Below are positions 15,070-21,977 of a stretch of 37,125 bases of DNA, one piece after another. The translations under genes were made by a program, and so were the position numbers. The DNA lies in IMG/VR virus record IMGVR_UViG_3300042891_000592, positions 1 to 37,125 of that record; one strand, written 5' to 3'. Every line of letters begins with the position of its first letter. Within the stretch, counting starts at the first letter, position 1. The DNA comes from a virus. The notes below the pieces were generated by a model that saw only the letters and a program-made list of their open reading frames with translations, made no database searches and had not been told where the DNA came from.

Positions 15070-15077
15070 TATTTACA
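15070..15077 (-). promoter_or_regulatory. Weak late-promoter-like element TGTAAATA
   Basis: Minus-strand TGTAAATA lies between the RNase HI stop and the structured region. It has two mismatches to TATAAATA, so this is a weak call supported mainly by the terminators downstream. Confidence 0.25.
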
Positions 15078-15107
15078 AATGTGTTTTGAACAAGGGATTA
15101 AAAGTGG

Positions 15108-15524
15108 CTAAATGCGAGCAGCAGCTTCTGCTAAATCATTTGCGCGTTCGTTACCAGGATTACCTGCATGGGCTTTAACCCATTGCCAATCTATAGTGTG
15201 TGCAGCAGCAACGGTTTCTAATTTAAGCCATAGATCACGATTTAAGTAATCAGTGCGCCCTTTCTTTTTCCAATTAGGAAACCATTGTGTAAAACCGTCA
15301 ACAAGATATTTTGAATCAGAATAAATCCTAACTTTGCATGGTCTTTTTAAACGCGATAGTGCTTCAATAGCAGCTTGCATTTCCATGCGATTGTTAGTAG
15401 TTTGTGGTTCTGTTCCAGAAAATTCTTTAATGACGTCTCTGTATTGCATAGTAGCACCCCATCCGCCTTTACCTGGATTTGGTACACATGCGCCGTCTGT
15501 ATAAATTATTACGAGTTCTTCCAT
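15108..15524 (-). CDS. rnhA: Ribonuclease HI, bacterial type
   Basis: Cuts the RNA strand of RNA-DNA hybrids; in a phage this would remove primers and R-loops. The four metal ligands are in place: D10 in YTDGACVPNPGKGGWG, E48 in NNRMEM, D70 in YSDSKYLVDG and D130 near the C-terminus, with H119 in KAHAGNPGNERAND. At 138 residues it is a complete single domain, slightly shorter than E. coli RNase HI (155). T4's own Rnh is an unrelated 5' nuclease, so this is a different solution, probably acquired from a bacterium. It has both a sigma-70-type promoter (15605-15633) and a late-type element (15568-15575). There is no clear Shine-Dalgarno sequence before the ATG. Confidence 0.95.
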   Translation of the reverse strand: MEELVIIYTDGACVPNPGKGGWGATMQYRDVIKEFSGTEPQTTNNRMEMQAAIEALSRLKRPCKVRIYSDSKYLVDGFTQWFPNWKKKGRTDYLNRDLWLKLETVAAAHTIDWQWVKAHAGNPGNERANDLAEAAARI

Positions 15525-15567
15525 AGTGTTTTGTTAGATTATATTGTGTTTAGTATTTTTAAACAAA

Positions 15568-15575
15568 TATTTATC
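15568..15575 (-). promoter_or_regulatory. Late-promoter-like element GATAAATA before RNase HI
   Basis: Minus-strand GATAAATA gives a predicted start near 15562 and a leader of about 38 bases. Confidence 0.45.
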
Positions 15576-15604
15576 TGAACAACTTCTCCACCTTGTTAGA
15601 AACG

Positions 15605-15633
15605 ATTATACAGTCATTAGTATCAAAAGTCAA
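15605..15633 (-). promoter_or_regulatory. rnhA: Sigma-70-type promoter for RNase HI
   Basis: Minus strand TTGACT (15633-15628), 17-base spacer, consensus TATAAT (15610-15605). Predicted start near 15598, upstream of the late-type element. Confidence 0.75.
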
Positions 15634-15650
15634 CTGCTATTATTACCAAT

Positions 15651-15658
15651 GGTAAATA
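15651..15658 (+). promoter_or_regulatory. Weak late-promoter-like element GGTAAATA
   Basis: GGTAAATA lies 20 bases before the HNH gene ATG, nearly the spacing seen for gp6 and the gp48-like gene. It has two mismatches to TATAAATA, so it is a weak call. Confidence 0.3.
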
Positions 15659-15678
15659 TACACAATATAGGAACACAT

Positions 15679-17364
15679 ATGAAAGTTACTGACATTTTAA
15701 AAGAAGAGTCTGAAGAAGAAATTAATCAAAATCGCGATAAAATTTTAGGACAGATACCTGCTGAATATACTAGTAAAAATTCACTTTATCAAAGCTGGAG
15801 GAAAGTAGTTGCAGGAGCACACAGACGATGTTGGTTTGCTAACGCTAAATCTGTTCAAGAAAGAACTCCATTAAAACTAAGTCGTGAATTTAATGTAACA
15901 TATCAATATCTATGGGATTTAGTTAAGGTGCAACAATGGAAATGTGCAATTACTGGTGAACCATTAGCTCCGATCGGTAATAAAGATGATAATAATCGAA
16001 TAAGTATTGATCGTATTGATTCAACTAAAGGATACATACCTGGTAACATTCAATTTATTACAGCAAGAAGTAATTTAATGAAATGGACACATGATCAAAA
16101 TGACTTTGTTAAGTATTGTCAGCAAATTGTTAGTTACACTAATAAGAATGGAATACCGTATGATCCTGCAGATCAATCGACTAAATTAAAAGAAGCATAC
16201 ATTAAACAACCACCGAGCATTTTAAGAACATGGAAAAACAAAAGTGGTCCATTACATTATTTTTTAACTTCACCTACTAATGAACCATTATATGCAGATT
16301 TAGCTGCTAAAATACCGTGGCGTAGTAAAACTGGATCTACTTTTGAAAAGATGTTTCTAACACCGCAAACTGCAGCTACTTTGCTTAATTGGGTTAAATT
16401 AGGAGATGCTGCTTACAGAGAACAAAATATTCCTGAGTTAAAAGAAATTAATTCTAGATTACTTATAGTAATGGGAAAATGTATCTCATCGGCTAGTAGT
16501 CAACTAGAACAAGGAAAGTATCCCGAAGAGCTAGGTGTACCAAAATCTGTATTAGCATCTCTTAAGAATTTTAAAATTGCATTGCAAGATCTACATGATG
16601 GCAAAAAAATGATTCTTACAAAAAAAGCAGGCGAATCACAAACTGATGGTAGATACATGACACAAATAGAACGTAAACAGTTTGAAGATTACATGTTACA
16701 AATTGATCAGTATTTACAAAACCGCCCTTCTTATGAGCAAGCAAAAGCTCTTTATGATCAAGTAAGACATCATATTGATAAAATTACACGACGTACCCTA
16801 CAGAATACTGCACAAGGTATAACTCCTGCACAATTTCTTGCAAATCAACTAGCGTCATCAAAATTTGATGTAGTAGATGATGATCGATTTACATCTAGTG
16901 ATTTTGCAGCGTTAGATCCTCAACTTCAAAAACGCATTACCGCACAGCAACAACGAGGAGCAATGCCAGATGAATGGGATAGATCAAAACCGGAACATAG
17001 ATCGTGGAAAAAGGTTTTAAATAATGCTTTTACACGTATTTTGTCACGCTCAAAAAAACGTGAAGAAACTGGTAAAACCGCGTTAGATCAACATAAGTTT
17101 AATGCTAGTAATGAAGAATTATGGAAAGTAATAAATGACCAAAATTGGACATGTCCGTATACTGGAAACAAACTAGAAGCTACTGGAGAAGGTTCTGATA
17201 ACCAACTTAGTCCAGATCGTATTAACTCAAGTTTAGGATATGTTTCGGGTAACATACGATTTGTTACTTACAGAGTTAACATTATGAAAGGGGATCGATC
17301 ATCGGCGGATTTTGTAAACAGTTGTAGACAAATAGTAGCTAATCAAAAATCTAAGAAACCTTAG
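15679..17364 (+). CDS. Double-HNH nuclease with putative head-targeting leader, 561 aa
   Basis: Two HNH modules lie at the ends of one chain. Module 1 (about residues 35-150) has WKCAITGEPL, then ISIDRID, GYIPGNIQFI and a closing N132. Module 2 (about 435-555) has WTCPYTGNKL, SPDRINSS, GYVSGNIRFV and N545-type ends. Each is preceded by a similar helical stretch (SWRKV or SWKKV, then LWDLV or LWKVI), so a unit of about 100 residues was duplicated. The middle 280 residues are helical and unrecognised. I chose ATG 15679, which has AGGA 6 bases upstream and begins MKVTDILKEE; a longer frame from 15544 lacks a ribosome site and conserved-looking sequence. The leader resembles T4 internal-protein leaders, with L7-K8-E9 as a possible gp21 site. 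It could be a packaged nuclease or a homing endonuclease. The 3' end overlaps the convergent gene by 14 bases. Confidence 0.75.
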   Translation: MKVTDILKEESEEEINQNRDKILGQIPAEYTSKNSLYQSWRKVVAGAHRRCWFANAKSVQERTPLKLSREFNVTYQYLWDLVKVQQWKCAITGEPLAPIGNKDDNNRISIDRIDSTKGYIPGNIQFITARSNLMKWTHDQNDFVKYCQQIVSYTNKNGIPYDPADQSTKLKEAYIKQPPSILRTWKNKSGPLHYFLTSPTNEPLYADLAAKIPWRSKTGSTFEKMFLTPQTAATLLNWVKLGDAAYREQNIPELKEINSRLLIVMGKCISSASSQLEQGKYPEELGVPKSVLASLKNFKIALQDLHDGKKMILTKKAGESQTDGRYMTQIERKQFEDYMLQIDQYLQNRPSYEQAKALYDQVRHHIDKITRRTLQNTAQGITPAQFLANQLASSKFDVVDDDRFTSSDFAALDPQLQKRITAQQQRGAMPDEWDRSKPEHRSWKKVLNNAFTRILSRSKKREETGKTALDQHKFNASNEELWKVINDQNWTCPYTGNKLEATGEGSDNQLSPDRINSSLGYVSGNIRFVTYRVNIMKGDRSSADFVNSCRQIVANQKSKKP

Positions 17365-17872
17365 AAAGCTTTTCAACAACATCTTTATTTTCACTCCAAA
17401 AAGAATCGTAATCAGTAAACACCCATTTACCGTTCTTTTTGGAGTAATAGTCTACACTTTTTTGTAGTTTGAATTTTTTGATATGTTTATGCTCAATCGC
17501 AACATAAGATCCTTTACGATTAAACTTCATCATAATGATATTAAAATCATCCTTATCAGCAACTTCTAAAGTTTGCTCAATCCAAGTATCTAAAATCTTA
17601 ATTTCACCTGCAGTAAACAATTGATGAAATGGAAAATCAGCATAAGATTTACATTCGGCATTAAAGTGCTTCCAATTTAATGGCGGTACAATATCACCTT
17701 TCATAGCACGGATTTGTCCTTCATGTAAGAACTCTTTACGTACTGCATTCTTACCTCCGATGTATGCACCGCTGCCCGGCACCCGCATGAAAGATGCATT
17801 ATACAGTGAGCTTAAATGTTTTGATACTGTGTTTTCCCAACTGTTCCCTTTTGTTTTAGATTTACTTGGCAT
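17351..17872 (-). CDS. Hjc-like PD-(D/E)xK nuclease (putative Holliday junction resolvase)
   Basis: Small DNA nuclease of the PD-(D/E)xK fold. The pattern is E13 in KGNSWENTVSKHL, a basic/Gly segment RVPGSGAYIGG (30-40), D60 in GDIV, then E73 and K75 in FNAECKSY, matching archaeal-type Hjc resolvases and similar proteins of marine phages. T4's own resolvase gp49 is a different fold, so this protein may replace it in resolving branched DNA before packaging; that is inference. It has 173 residues. Ribosome site AAAGGAA before ATG 17872. It follows the 99-residue gene by 15 bases, probably on one mRNA. Confidence 0.7.
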   Translation of the reverse strand: MPSKSKTKGNSWENTVSKHLSSLYNASFMRVPGSGAYIGGKNAVRKEFLHEGQIRAMKGDIVPPLNWKHFNAECKSYADFPFHQLFTAGEIKILDTWIEQTLEVADKDDFNIIMMKFNRKGSYVAIEHKHIKKFKLQKSVDYYSKKNGKWVFTDYDSFWSENKDVVEKLSKVS

Positions 17873-17887
17873 AAATTCCTTTTTACT

Positions 17888-18187
17888 TTAATTATCTTGA
17901 TCATTCTTAGCGTCAATTGCATTTTGATTACGTTCCTTAATCATAGCAATTGCACGTTTACTTGGTTGCTTAGGAGAGAATTTTGCGTATCTAAAATCCT
18001 GTACAACTATGCGCTGTTGATCACACAGCTGTCTTAACTTAAGACTAACTCTTTTTAGTTCTTGTAAACATTTACGAACTTGAACACAACTAATATCAGT
18101 TTGATTAGTAGCCCATCTTTGATTTGCTCTAAAGTACTCGTCAAATGCTTTCATTATTTCTTCATGTAGTTCTTCATTTGGTAACAT
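17888..18187 (-). CDS. Small basic helical protein, weakly Hc1-histone-like, 99 aa
   Basis: I chose ATG 18187 because AGGAG lies 5 bases upstream; an earlier ATG at 18229 has no ribosome site and overlaps a hairpin. The product is helical, with FDEYFRANQRWATNQTDISC, then VRKCLQELKRVSLKLRQLC and a Lys/Arg-rich tail. The layout resembles the Hc1-like small proteins often found in marine phages (two helices with RARK-type spacing), but the match is loose. DNA binding is therefore only a suggestion. A late-promoter-like AATAAATA lies 17 bases upstream. Confidence 0.6.
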   Translation of the reverse strand: MLPNEELHEEIMKAFDEYFRANQRWATNQTDISCVQVRKCLQELKRVSLKLRQLCDQQRIVVQDFRYAKFSPKQPSKRAIAMIKERNQNAIDAKNDQDN

Positions 18188-18204
18188 AATTACTCCTATA
18201 TCTA

Positions 18205-18212
18205 TATTTATT
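18205..18212 (-). promoter_or_regulatory. Late-promoter-like element AATAAATA
   Basis: Minus-strand AATAAATA ends 17 bases before ATG 18187; predicted start near 18199, just upstream of AGGAG. Confidence 0.45.
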
Positions 18213-18222
18213 AGTCGTGAGA

Positions 18223-18248
18223 ATGCCACTCTAAAAATAAAGTGGCAT
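18223..18248. other. Eight-base-pair hairpin after the GIY-YIG gene
   Basis: ATGCCACT (18223-18230) pairs perfectly with AGTGGCAT (18241-18248), loop of 10. It lies just beyond the end of the gp55-gp46 operon. No T-run follows on either strand, so it may protect the mRNA end or be a weak terminator. Confidence 0.45.
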
Positions 18249-18252
18249 GAAA

Positions 18253-18981
18253 TTACAATTTTAATTTACAGTTGTCGCCGTGAAACAGAGTATAATGATT
18301 TTTTGCAATCGTCTTGTTACAATGCTCGCATGTTCGTTGATGTTTAGGTTGTTTCATCGGATTGTTATCTCCTGAATTTTTTAACTTGGACATTTGTTTA
18401 TTATATTCAGATGCAGATTTTCCATACATTGGATTTTTTTCGCCTTTTAATCCTACTTTAGGATTTCCTTTTAATGATTTACTTATATTTTCATTATGGG
18501 TCGCCGGGCGAAATTCTGCATAATTTTTAACACCATTGCTTTGTTTTTGTTTAACTTCTGAAGAGTGCTTTTTTCCAAAGTGTGGACTTAATTCACCTCT
18601 TTTACCGTACATAGGATTTTTATCTCCTTGCCTTGCTAAACCTTTCTTTGCACGAGTTATTTCTGACTCAATTCTACCTAATCTATTTCCTGGATCAATT
18701 TTAGCATTTGATTGATTAAAACTCATAGGATCGTTTTTAGCATCTAAAATTGTAAGGTAATCAGATTCTAATTTTCTTATATATGATGCAGGACCAATTG
18801 CTAAGATTTCATATCTCCAGTCATTTCTATTTTCTAAAATTAACGGCTTTACTATTTTACTTGAACACAGGTAATTCTCATGGCAAGCTGGATTCCACCC
18901 AGCTTGCGTTTTTGATCCTATATACCATTTATTAGTAGGTATGTGAATCCACTTGTAAAGGTACGGTATTGACTGTTTCAT
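18253..18981 (-). CDS. GIY-YIG homing endonuclease with NUMOD3 motifs (Seg-like)
   Basis: Free-standing homing endonuclease. The GIY-YIG domain is at residues 7-90: YLYKWIHIPTNKWYIGSKT carries the two signature parts (YLY at 7-9, YIG at 20-22), and E72 in RKLESDYL fits the metal-binding Glu. DNA-binding NUMOD3-type motifs follow: GDKNPMYGKRGE (119-130), GELSPHFGKKHS (129-140), GEKNPMYGKS (180-189) and GDNNPMKQ (204-211). A C-terminal zinc finger uses C218, C221 and C238 with a His. T4 has similar Seg enzymes. Its ATG overlaps the gp46 stop by 4 bases (ATGA), so it depends on gp46 translation. A hairpin follows the gene. Confidence 0.9.
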   Translation of the reverse strand: MKQSIPYLYKWIHIPTNKWYIGSKTQAGWNPACHENYLCSSKIVKPLILENRNDWRYEILAIGPASYIRKLESDYLTILDAKNDPMSFNQSNAKIDPGNRLGRIESEITRAKKGLARQGDKNPMYGKRGELSPHFGKKHSSEVKQKQSNGVKNYAEFRPATHNENISKSLKGNPKVGLKGEKNPMYGKSASEYNKQMSKLKNSGDNNPMKQPKHQRTCEHCNKTIAKNHYTLFHGDNCKLKL

Positions 18982-20741
18982 TGTATAGTTGGATAATCGT
19001 AATTCGTAAAACCGTTTTCTTTGTAAACTCGCAATATGTTGTCTACTCGTCCAATTAATTCTTCTTTATGACTAATTAACCAAATTGACGAATCTGATTG
19101 TCTAGCTTTAGCTTTTAAGATTGACAACGCACACTCAATGCCGTTCGAATCAAGCCCGTTGTCTAACAATTCGTCAACAAACAGTAGGTTAATTTTTTGA
19201 TATAAGCTTTCCCATACATCTCGAAAAGCTAAACTTAACGAAATAATAACTCTATTCATTTCTCCTCTTGAAAGATTATGAAAATCTAAGTCTTGTCCTA
19301 ATTGTGTGATTTCAACACTTAAATCGTTTTGGAATACAACATTATGCGGCAATCCCATCTTATCTAAGTAGTGAGTTAATCGGTTATTTAAGTATGCTAA
19401 GTTTTGATCTATAATCTTTTTACGGATAAAACTGTCTTTGTTTGTTAGTAATTTAAGCAAAAACTCCTGATGATCTTTGAGTGCATTTGCTTCATTAATA
19501 GTGTCCCAAACAATTTCTTGCAATGCAGCATTGCGTAATTCGTCAACTTGTTCTTGATATGGATCAGTCTCGACTGCTTTAATTTCTAATTGTTGTTCTA
19601 ATGATTTAAAGTTAGTTTGATGTTTTAATGCGTCTTCTAGTGTTTCGTAATAGGTGTCCGGACGCTTTTCAATTACTACAAACTTACTTAATTCTTCACA
19701 GATTTTAGTGTGATCTGCTAGTACTTTATCATAATATTTCTGTGCTTCGAGCAAATGTTGTGTAGCAGTTTCTAATAATTCTTCATGTTTATGATCATGC
19801 AAATCTTGGTCACAAGCATGACATTTTTTATTATCTAATGAATCGATTTCTCTAACATATTTGTCTCTTGTTTTAAGAGCTTGAGTAGTTGCAGATTCTA
19901 ATGTTGCTCTTTCTTTGTTAAGACTCGTCATTGTTGCACGTTGATCTAAGTATTCTTTTAACAATGCATGATTGGCAATTTCAGCTTCGATATCTACACC
20001 TTCCATCTCTACGATAGCACGAGCGAGTTTTTCTAAGTCAGTTTCTTGTTGACTATACCATGCTTTTTGTCTTAATAATAACGTATCAATGCTCTGTTGA
20101 ATCTTCTCATTTGACTTTTTAGCAGCTTCAATGTTAGCAGTTTCTTGATAAATTGTATCTTTAGTTTGTCTAATTAGTTCTTTAAGTGCTTCAGCTTTTT
20201 CACTTAGTAATGTAATACCTAGCAGTTGTTCAATGATCTCACGTTGATCATTTGCTCTCATTGATAAGAACGGTTCTGTATAAGTGTTTAATGCGACAAT
20301 ATGTTTAAACATATCATGACTCATACCAAATAAATGATGTAAGTCTTTCTGTGTCTCACGCATATCGCCTTGTGCATCATCGGCTAAAACTTGAGATTCT
20401 TCGTTAACAAAAAACTTAAGAACAGTTGGTTTACGACCACGTTCAATGCGATAAGTGTTACCGTCCTTTTCAAAAGTTAAGGTAACTAGCATGTTTTTAT
20501 TGTTAATTTTATTGATTAAATTGTCTTTTTTAATGTTAGTAAGAGCAGTACCGTAAAGCGCATAACTCAATGCGTTTACGATAGTTGTCTTGCCTGTACC
20601 GTTTCTAGATCCAGCGTCATCACCGCCTTGATCTAAGTTTTCTCCTAGTACAAGTGTTAAGTTTTCTTTCTCAAAATCTACAGCTTGAGTTTGATTCCCT
20701 ACACTCATAAAATTCTTTACAGTTAAATTTTGTATTTTCAT
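18978..20741 (-). CDS. 46: Recombination endonuclease subunit gp46 (SbcC/Rad50-like ATPase)
   Basis: With gp47 it processes DNA ends for recombination-dependent replication and host DNA breakdown. Walker A is at residues 44-53 (GSRNGTGKTT). The chain then forms long coiled coils around a zinc hook CHAC near residue 305. An ABC signature FHNLSRGEMNRVIISLSLAF lies near 490-510, with Walker B LLFVDELLDNGLD just after. 587 residues (T4: 560). The gene overlaps gp47 by 4 bases (ATGA), which suits tight coupling in a fixed ratio. Confidence 0.97.
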   Translation of the reverse strand: MKIQNLTVKNFMSVGNQTQAVDFEKENLTLVLGENLDQGGDDAGSRNGTGKTTIVNALSYALYGTALTNIKKDNLINKINNKNMLVTLTFEKDGNTYRIERGRKPTVLKFFVNEESQVLADDAQGDMRETQKDLHHLFGMSHDMFKHIVALNTYTEPFLSMRANDQREIIEQLLGITLLSEKAEALKELIRQTKDTIYQETANIEAAKKSNEKIQQSIDTLLLRQKAWYSQQETDLEKLARAIVEMEGVDIEAEIANHALLKEYLDQRATMTSLNKERATLESATTQALKTRDKYVREIDSLDNKKCHACDQDLHDHKHEELLETATQHLLEAQKYYDKVLADHTKICEELSKFVVIEKRPDTYYETLEDALKHQTNFKSLEQQLEIKAVETDPYQEQVDELRNAALQEIVWDTINEANALKDHQEFLLKLLTNKDSFIRKKIIDQNLAYLNNRLTHYLDKMGLPHNVVFQNDLSVEITQLGQDLDFHNLSRGEMNRVIISLSLAFRDVWESLYQKINLLFVDELLDNGLDSNGIECALSILKAKARQSDSSIWLISHKEELIGRVDNILRVYKENGFTNYDYPTIQ

Positions 20742-21751
20742 AGGTTGCTATAGATTGATAATAATGTGTTTTTGTTATAAGTTTCAGAGTCAATGTTTAC
20801 AATTTGAGTAGCTACAATTTCGTCTATACTTTCAAATGCTTCAATGTCTACGTTACTAGTTACATCTATTGATTTACGTTCTTCAATTACTTTAAGTTCT
20901 CTTAGTTTGTAATCTCCAATGAACTTTTCTTTAATAAAGCTGGCTTCTTCAAAGCTAATATCAATGTCTAATGCTACACGTAAGTGTTGATTTGGTTTAA
21001 GAATCTTATCAGCATCGTCTAAAAGTTGACTTAATTTAACAGTTCTAAATGTAGGTTGATTTGGCCAAGTAAAGAATTCTGGTTGTCCTCCCCACTCTAA
21101 AGTCATCATACCTCTTGCATCATCCCATGCATCTGCATAGTTATGAGGAAATGCATTACCGATGTAATGCATGTTTTCACGTTGTTGTCTTTTGTGAAAA
21201 TGACCACTAAAACCAAGTTCGTAACTGCTAAAAGAGTCTAAACTAATCTCACCGTGATCAGGCATTTGTACCATTGCGTTCATAAAAAAATGAGGTAATT
21301 CGAAGTGTCCAAAGATATATTTCGCACCTTTCTTACCAATTTCTTTCCATTCATCATGTACTAACCAAGGACATAATGTAACATTTCCAACAGTAGTAGG
21401 ATGATGAACTACGGTAATTCCAGGGATATATTTGCCAAATTCAACGCTGTGTATGTCACGTTTATCTTTATAATATAGGTCGTGATTACCTGGAAAAAAA
21501 TAAAAAGCATCAAACGCTTGGCCTAATTTTTCCAAGCATCTTAAGCTATAATCCATTGTTGTAATGTTTAAACTGTTGCGATTGTGATGCCAATCTCCCA
21601 TGAAGATACCAACGTCGCACCCTTCTTCTTTTGCTTTCGCAATGTACCAATCTACAAATTCTTCACAATCTTGATTGTGTACACTGCTGTTTGACTTAAG
21701 ACCATAATGGATGTCGGTGAAAACGGCAGCTTTTTTAAATAAATTATTCAT
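20738..21751 (-). CDS. 47: Recombination endonuclease subunit gp47 (SbcD/Mre11-like)
   Basis: Nuclease partner of gp46. Metal-binding phosphoesterase motifs are in order: D13-x-H15 (FTDIHYG), GDWHHN with D53, GNHD (88-91), GHFE near 147 and GHFHKRQQ near 180. 337 residues (T4: 339). Its start lies inside the end of the small upstream ORF (8-base overlap), so translation is probably coupled. Confidence 0.97.
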   Translation of the reverse strand: MNNLFKKAAVFTDIHYGLKSNSSVHNQDCEEFVDWYIAKAKEEGCDVGIFMGDWHHNRNSLNITTMDYSLRCLEKLGQAFDAFYFFPGNHDLYYKDKRDIHSVEFGKYIPGITVVHHPTTVGNVTLCPWLVHDEWKEIGKKGAKYIFGHFELPHFFMNAMVQMPDHGEISLDSFSSYELGFSGHFHKRQQRENMHYIGNAFPHNYADAWDDARGMMTLEWGGQPEFFTWPNQPTFRTVKLSQLLDDADKILKPNQHLRVALDIDISFEEASFIKEKFIGDYKLRELKVIEERKSIDVTSNVDIEAFESIDEIVATQIVNIDSETYNKNTLLSIYSNL

Positions 21752-21977
21752 TATTTCCTGTTGATTCGTGTTTTAATAAAAACCAAACTAAATCTTTGTT
21801 TGTGTTAAATGTAACTGTACCGCTAGACATGCTATCAAACTTTATATTGCATTTGTAAGTTTCTTCAAATAGTTTTTCAATATGTGTATAGTCGGTGTTA
21901 GGGTGTTCTTCTTTAAGTTTTTTATATGCATCATCGAGTGCAGGATGTGCTATATCCAGTGTATTATTCATAGTCAT
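21744..21977 (-). CDS. Small hypothetical protein upstream of gp47, 77 aa
   Basis: An acidic, mixed alpha/beta small protein (YKKLKEEHPNTDYTHIEKLF, then a beta-like FDSMSSGTVTFN). No family recognised. It overlaps the end of the endonuclease gene by 1 base and the start of gp47 by 8. Met1 and Met3 are both possible starts; neither has a clear Shine-Dalgarno sequence. Position suggests a gp47-linked accessory protein, which is only inference. Confidence 0.6.
   Translation of the reverse strand: MTMNNTLDIAHPALDDAYKKLKEEHPNTDYTHIEKLFEETYKCNIKFDSMSSGTVTFNTNKDLVWFLLKHESTGNNE

Larger units (their letters stand above)
14436..15107. other. 672-bp stretch without a long gene; candidate small structured transcript
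   Basis: No frame longer than about 60 codons is credible here. Bases 14640-15020 look visibly richer in GC than the flanks. The minus strand contains, in order: a TGTAAATA promoter-like element (15070-15077), hairpins at 14974-14991, 14943-14966 and 14918-14931, two tiny ORFs (14813-14917 and 14647-14793), and the tandem terminators at 14566-14605 and 14497-14521. The promoter of the next gene (14472-14479) lies beyond. No tRNA was found. Confidence 0.5.

Noticed and set aside
14436-15107. tRNA or tmRNA gene in the long gap
   Set aside because: No cloverleaf, no GGTTCRA T-loop and no 7-bp acceptor stem with CCA-type end found on either strand.
15544-15678. N-terminal extension of the double-HNH protein by 45 residues
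   Set aside because: No ribosome site at 15544, and the region holds promoter elements for both strands. ATG 15679 has AGGA at good spacing and a meaningful leader.
18188-18229. Longer start for the 99-residue protein
   Set aside because: No ribosome site, and the extra codons run across a hairpin and a late-promoter-like element.
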